A stretch of DNA of 7,121 nt. It comes from an uncultured Desulfovibrio sp. (lineage in GTDB: Bacteria; Desulfobacterota; Desulfovibrionia; Desulfovibrionales; Desulfovibrionaceae). Below the pieces are notes generated by a model. That model was not told the DNA's origin. It ran no database searches and saw only the letters and a list, made by a program, of their open reading frames with translations. Position numbers and translations under genes: made by a program. Location of the stretch: positions 1-7,121 of the forward strand of contig CAMBWG010000110.1 of the NCBI GenBank assembly GCA_945871415.1. The letters run 5' to 3'. Position 1 is the stretch's first letter. Each line of letters starts with the position of its first letter. This document shows positions 5,633 to 7,121 of the stretch, in pieces.

Positions 5633-6184
5633 ATGCGTATCATTTCTGGAAGTCTGGGAGGGCGGCGTCTGCACACCGTGGAGGGCGAAGGCTATCGTCC
5701 GGCCATGGGCAAGACGCGCGAAGCCCTGTTCTCCATGCTGCTGTCCCGGGGCATGCAGTTTGCCGATGCCCGTGTGCTCGATCTCTTTGCCGGAAGCGGC
5801 AGCCTCGGTTTTGAGGCCCTGAGCCGCGGCGCGGGCGAGGCCCTGTTCGTGGAAAACGGGCTGGCCCCGGCCCGCTGTCTGGCCCGCAATATTGAGGAGC
5901 TCGGCGTGCAGGATCGCGCCCGTCTGCTGCGTGACGATGTCCGCAAGGTATTGCTGCGCCCCCCGGCTGATCCTGTCGATCTTGTCTTCATAGATCCGCC
6001 GTATCGGAAAAATCTGCTCAATATGTGTCTGACGGGTCTGGAAGAACGCGGCTGGCTTGCCCCCGAGGCCTTTATTACCGCGGAGCTGGAAAAGGGCGCT
6101 CCCTTCAGCGCTCCCGAAAGCTGGGAGCTGCTGGCGGATCGAGCCTTTGGCCAGACCCGCATTCTCATCTGGAAGCGCGCATGA
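5633..6184 (+). CDS. rsmD: 16S rRNA (guanine-966-N2)-methyltransferase RsmD
   Basis: RsmD uses S-adenosylmethionine to methylate N2 of G966 in 16S rRNA during 30S assembly. The 183-residue length is normal for the family. Motifs are MRIISGSLGGRRL (1-13), the substrate-proximal RPAMGKTREALFSML (22-36), the SAM-binding DLFAGSGSLGFEALSRGA (50-67), an acidic strand end at Glu74 in FVEN (72-75) and the catalytic DPPY (121-124) typical of N-methyltransferases acting on exocyclic amines. All key positions look intact. ATG at 5633 has GGAG (5624-5627) five bases upstream. The stop overlaps the coaD start by four bases (ATGA), so coaD translation is likely coupled to it. Confidence 0.95.
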   Translation: MRIISGSLGGRRLHTVEGEGYRPAMGKTREALFSMLLSRGMQFADARVLDLFAGSGSLGFEALSRGAGEALFVENGLAPARCLARNIEELGVQDRARLLRDDVRKVLLRPPADPVDLVFIDPPYRKNLLNMCLTGLEERGWLAPEAFITAELEKGAPFSAPESWELLADRAFGQTRILIWKRA

Positions 6185-6723
6185 AAACAGCTCTGTACCC
6201 CGGAACCTTCGACCCCATCACCAACGGCCATCTCGGTCTTGTGCGGCGTGGTCTGGATGTGTTCGATCAGGTGATTGTCGCCGTGGCCGATAATACGCCC
6301 AAGCGACCTCTCTTTACGCAGGAAGAACGCGTGGCCATGGCCCGCGAGGCTCTTGCGGGCGAGCCCCGCGCCATTGTGGAGCCCTTTTCCGGCCTGACTG
6401 TGGAATATGCAGCCCAGCGCGGGGCCTGCGCCATCCTGCGCGGGCTGCGGGCTGTGTCGGACTTTGAATACGAGTTCCAGCTGGCCCTCATGAACCGGCG
6501 TCTGCAACGTCGTATCCAGACCGTCTTTCTCATGACGGATTATCAGTGGCTCTTCACCAGTTCCACCATCGTCAAGTCCGCCGCCAGTCATGGTGCGGAC
6601 ATTATGGGACTGGTGCCGGAAAATGTGCGTCTGCGCCTTCAGGAAAAATACGAGCAGGGCGAAGTCCGGCAGGGGACCCCCTGCCTTGCACCGCCGTACG
6701 GCGGTTTCCGCGTCAAGGATTAG
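6181..6723 (+). CDS. coaD: Phosphopantetheine adenylyltransferase CoaD
   Basis: CoaD transfers AMP from ATP to 4'-phosphopantetheine, giving dephospho-CoA, the penultimate step of coenzyme A synthesis. Visible signatures are YPGTFDPITNGHL (6-18, with the TxGH nucleotide-binding motif at 14-17), the loop DNTPKRPLF (37-45), AILRGLR (84-90), DFEYEFQLALMNRRL (94-108) and SSTIVKS (127-133). The catalytic core ends near residue 160. The 180-residue product is longer than the usual 160 or so because of a tail rich in Gly and Pro (about 161-180), encoded by two DNA palindromes (6668-6685 and 6690-6705). The start has GGAAG (6171-6175) five bases upstream and overlaps the rsmD stop. MiaA follows after two bases, so the three genes are probably co-transcribed. 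Confidence 0.95.
   Translation: MKTALYPGTFDPITNGHLGLVRRGLDVFDQVIVAVADNTPKRPLFTQEERVAMAREALAGEPRAIVEPFSGLTVEYAAQRGACAILRGLRAVSDFEYEFQLALMNRRLQRRIQTVFLMTDYQWLFTSSTIVKSAASHGADIMGLVPENVRLRLQEKYEQGEVRQGTPCLAPPYGGFRVKD
6668..6705 (+). repeat. Paired palindromes in the coaD 3' end
   Basis: GGCAGGGG (6668-6675) is exactly complementary to CCCCTGCC (6678-6685), two bases apart. Four bases later comes the perfect 16-bp palindrome ACCGCCGTACGGCGGT (6690-6705), followed by TTCCG. In RNA the second would fold as a GC-rich stem with a GTAC loop and a very short T tail, partly resembling an intrinsic terminator. Both lie within the last 19 codons of coaD, shortly before miaA, and could attenuate transcription or stabilise the mRNA. 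Confidence 0.55.
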
Positions 6724-6725
6724 TC

Positions 6726-7121
6726 GTGCCCGCGCAACAGCCCATACCGGTATTCTGTCTTGCCGGGCCCACCGGCTGCGGCAAGACGGAAGCGGCACTG
6801 GCCCTTGCCGAGGCTCTTGACGGCGAAGTCATCAATGCCGATTCCCGGCAGGTGTACGCGGATTTTCCCCTGATAACCGCGCAACCTTCGCCCGAGGAGC
6901 GCGCCCGCTGCCCGCATCATCTGTACGGTTTTCTGGAGACGTCCCGCAAAATCAGCGCCGGTCGCTGGGCGGATCTGGCTGTTGCCGCCGCCCGCGAGAT
7001 TCACGCACGCGGCAAACTGCCTCTGCTGGTCGGCGGCACGGGGCTTTATTTCCAGAGTCTGCTGCACGGTATAGCGGAAATTCCGCCCGTAGCGGCGGAC
7101 ATCACCGCCCGTCTGACCGCC
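6726..7121 (+). CDS. miaA: tRNA dimethylallyltransferase MiaA, N-terminal part
   Basis: MiaA transfers the dimethylallyl group from DMAPP to N6 of A37 in tRNAs reading UNN codons, giving i6A. The first 132 of about 300 residues are visible; the window ends in frame. Signatures: P-loop GPTGCGKT (14-21), DSRQVY (39-44) which binds the target adenosine, TAQPSPEE (51-58), CPHHLYGF (62-69) and LLVGGTGLYF (100-109). All are intact. The start is GTG at 6726; AAGGA (6715-6719) lies six bases upstream inside the end of coaD, and the P-loop falls at the usual distance from this start. There is no nearby in-frame ATG. Only two bases separate it from the coaD stop, so coupled translation is likely. Confidence 0.93.
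   Translation, partial: MPAQQPIPVFCLAGPTGCGKTEAALALAEALDGEVINADSRQVYADFPLITAQPSPEERARCPHHLYGFLETSRKISAGRWADLAVAAAREIHARGKLPLLVGGTGLYFQSLLHGIAEIPPVAADITARLTA

Noticed and set aside
5692..6798. 368-codon minus-strand open frame across rsmD and coaD
   Set aside because: It is antisense to two unmistakable housekeeping genes and has no recognisable motif.

Overview
This is a GC-rich, gene-dense bacterial chromosomal segment. It carries seven housekeeping-type protein genes; the first and last are cut by the window edges. The order β-CASP metallo-hydrolase, rsmD, coaD, miaA, and the style of the proteins, suggest a sulfate-reducer relative (Desulfovibrionaceae, Desulfobacterota). That assignment is inference from gene order and protein character, without any database comparison. 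There is no CRISPR array, insertion sequence, prophage gene, tRNA or rRNA in the window.

Layout, left to right. Positions 1-488 (minus) hold the N-terminal part of a polyphosphate:AMP phosphotransferase (PPK2 class). Positions 489-1023 are a 535-base gap with no credible gene. It holds a diverged direct repeat (two copies exactly 260 bases apart), a plus-strand intrinsic terminator with no obvious gene in front of it, a run of five G-tracts, and a perfect 17-bp inverted repeat. Positions 1024-3700 (minus) form a compact operon read right to left: a LOG-family nucleotide phosphoribohydrolase, tadA, and a membrane-anchored spermidine-synthase-like protein. TadA and the last gene overlap by one base. 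Positions 3701-3914 are a divergent promoter region. Positions 3915-5531 (plus) encode a β-CASP metallo-β-lactamase-fold protein, probably a ribonuclease. Positions 5633-7121 (plus) hold rsmD, coaD and miaA, packed with a 4-base overlap and a 2-base gap.

Shared theme. Several products act on RNA: TadA (tRNA inosine-34), MiaA (tRNA i6A-37), RsmD (16S rRNA m2G966) and the β-CASP protein (probable RNA cleavage). The LOG-family enzyme could act on isopentenyl-AMP released from MiaA-modified tRNA, which would link the two divergent arms, but this is inferred. CoaD makes dephospho-CoA. The coding regions look ordinary. The least explained part is the 489-1023 gap. Secondary points of interest are a coaD 3' end that carries two strong palindromes within a C-terminal extension, and a synthase-like protein that lacks the aminopropyltransferase signature.
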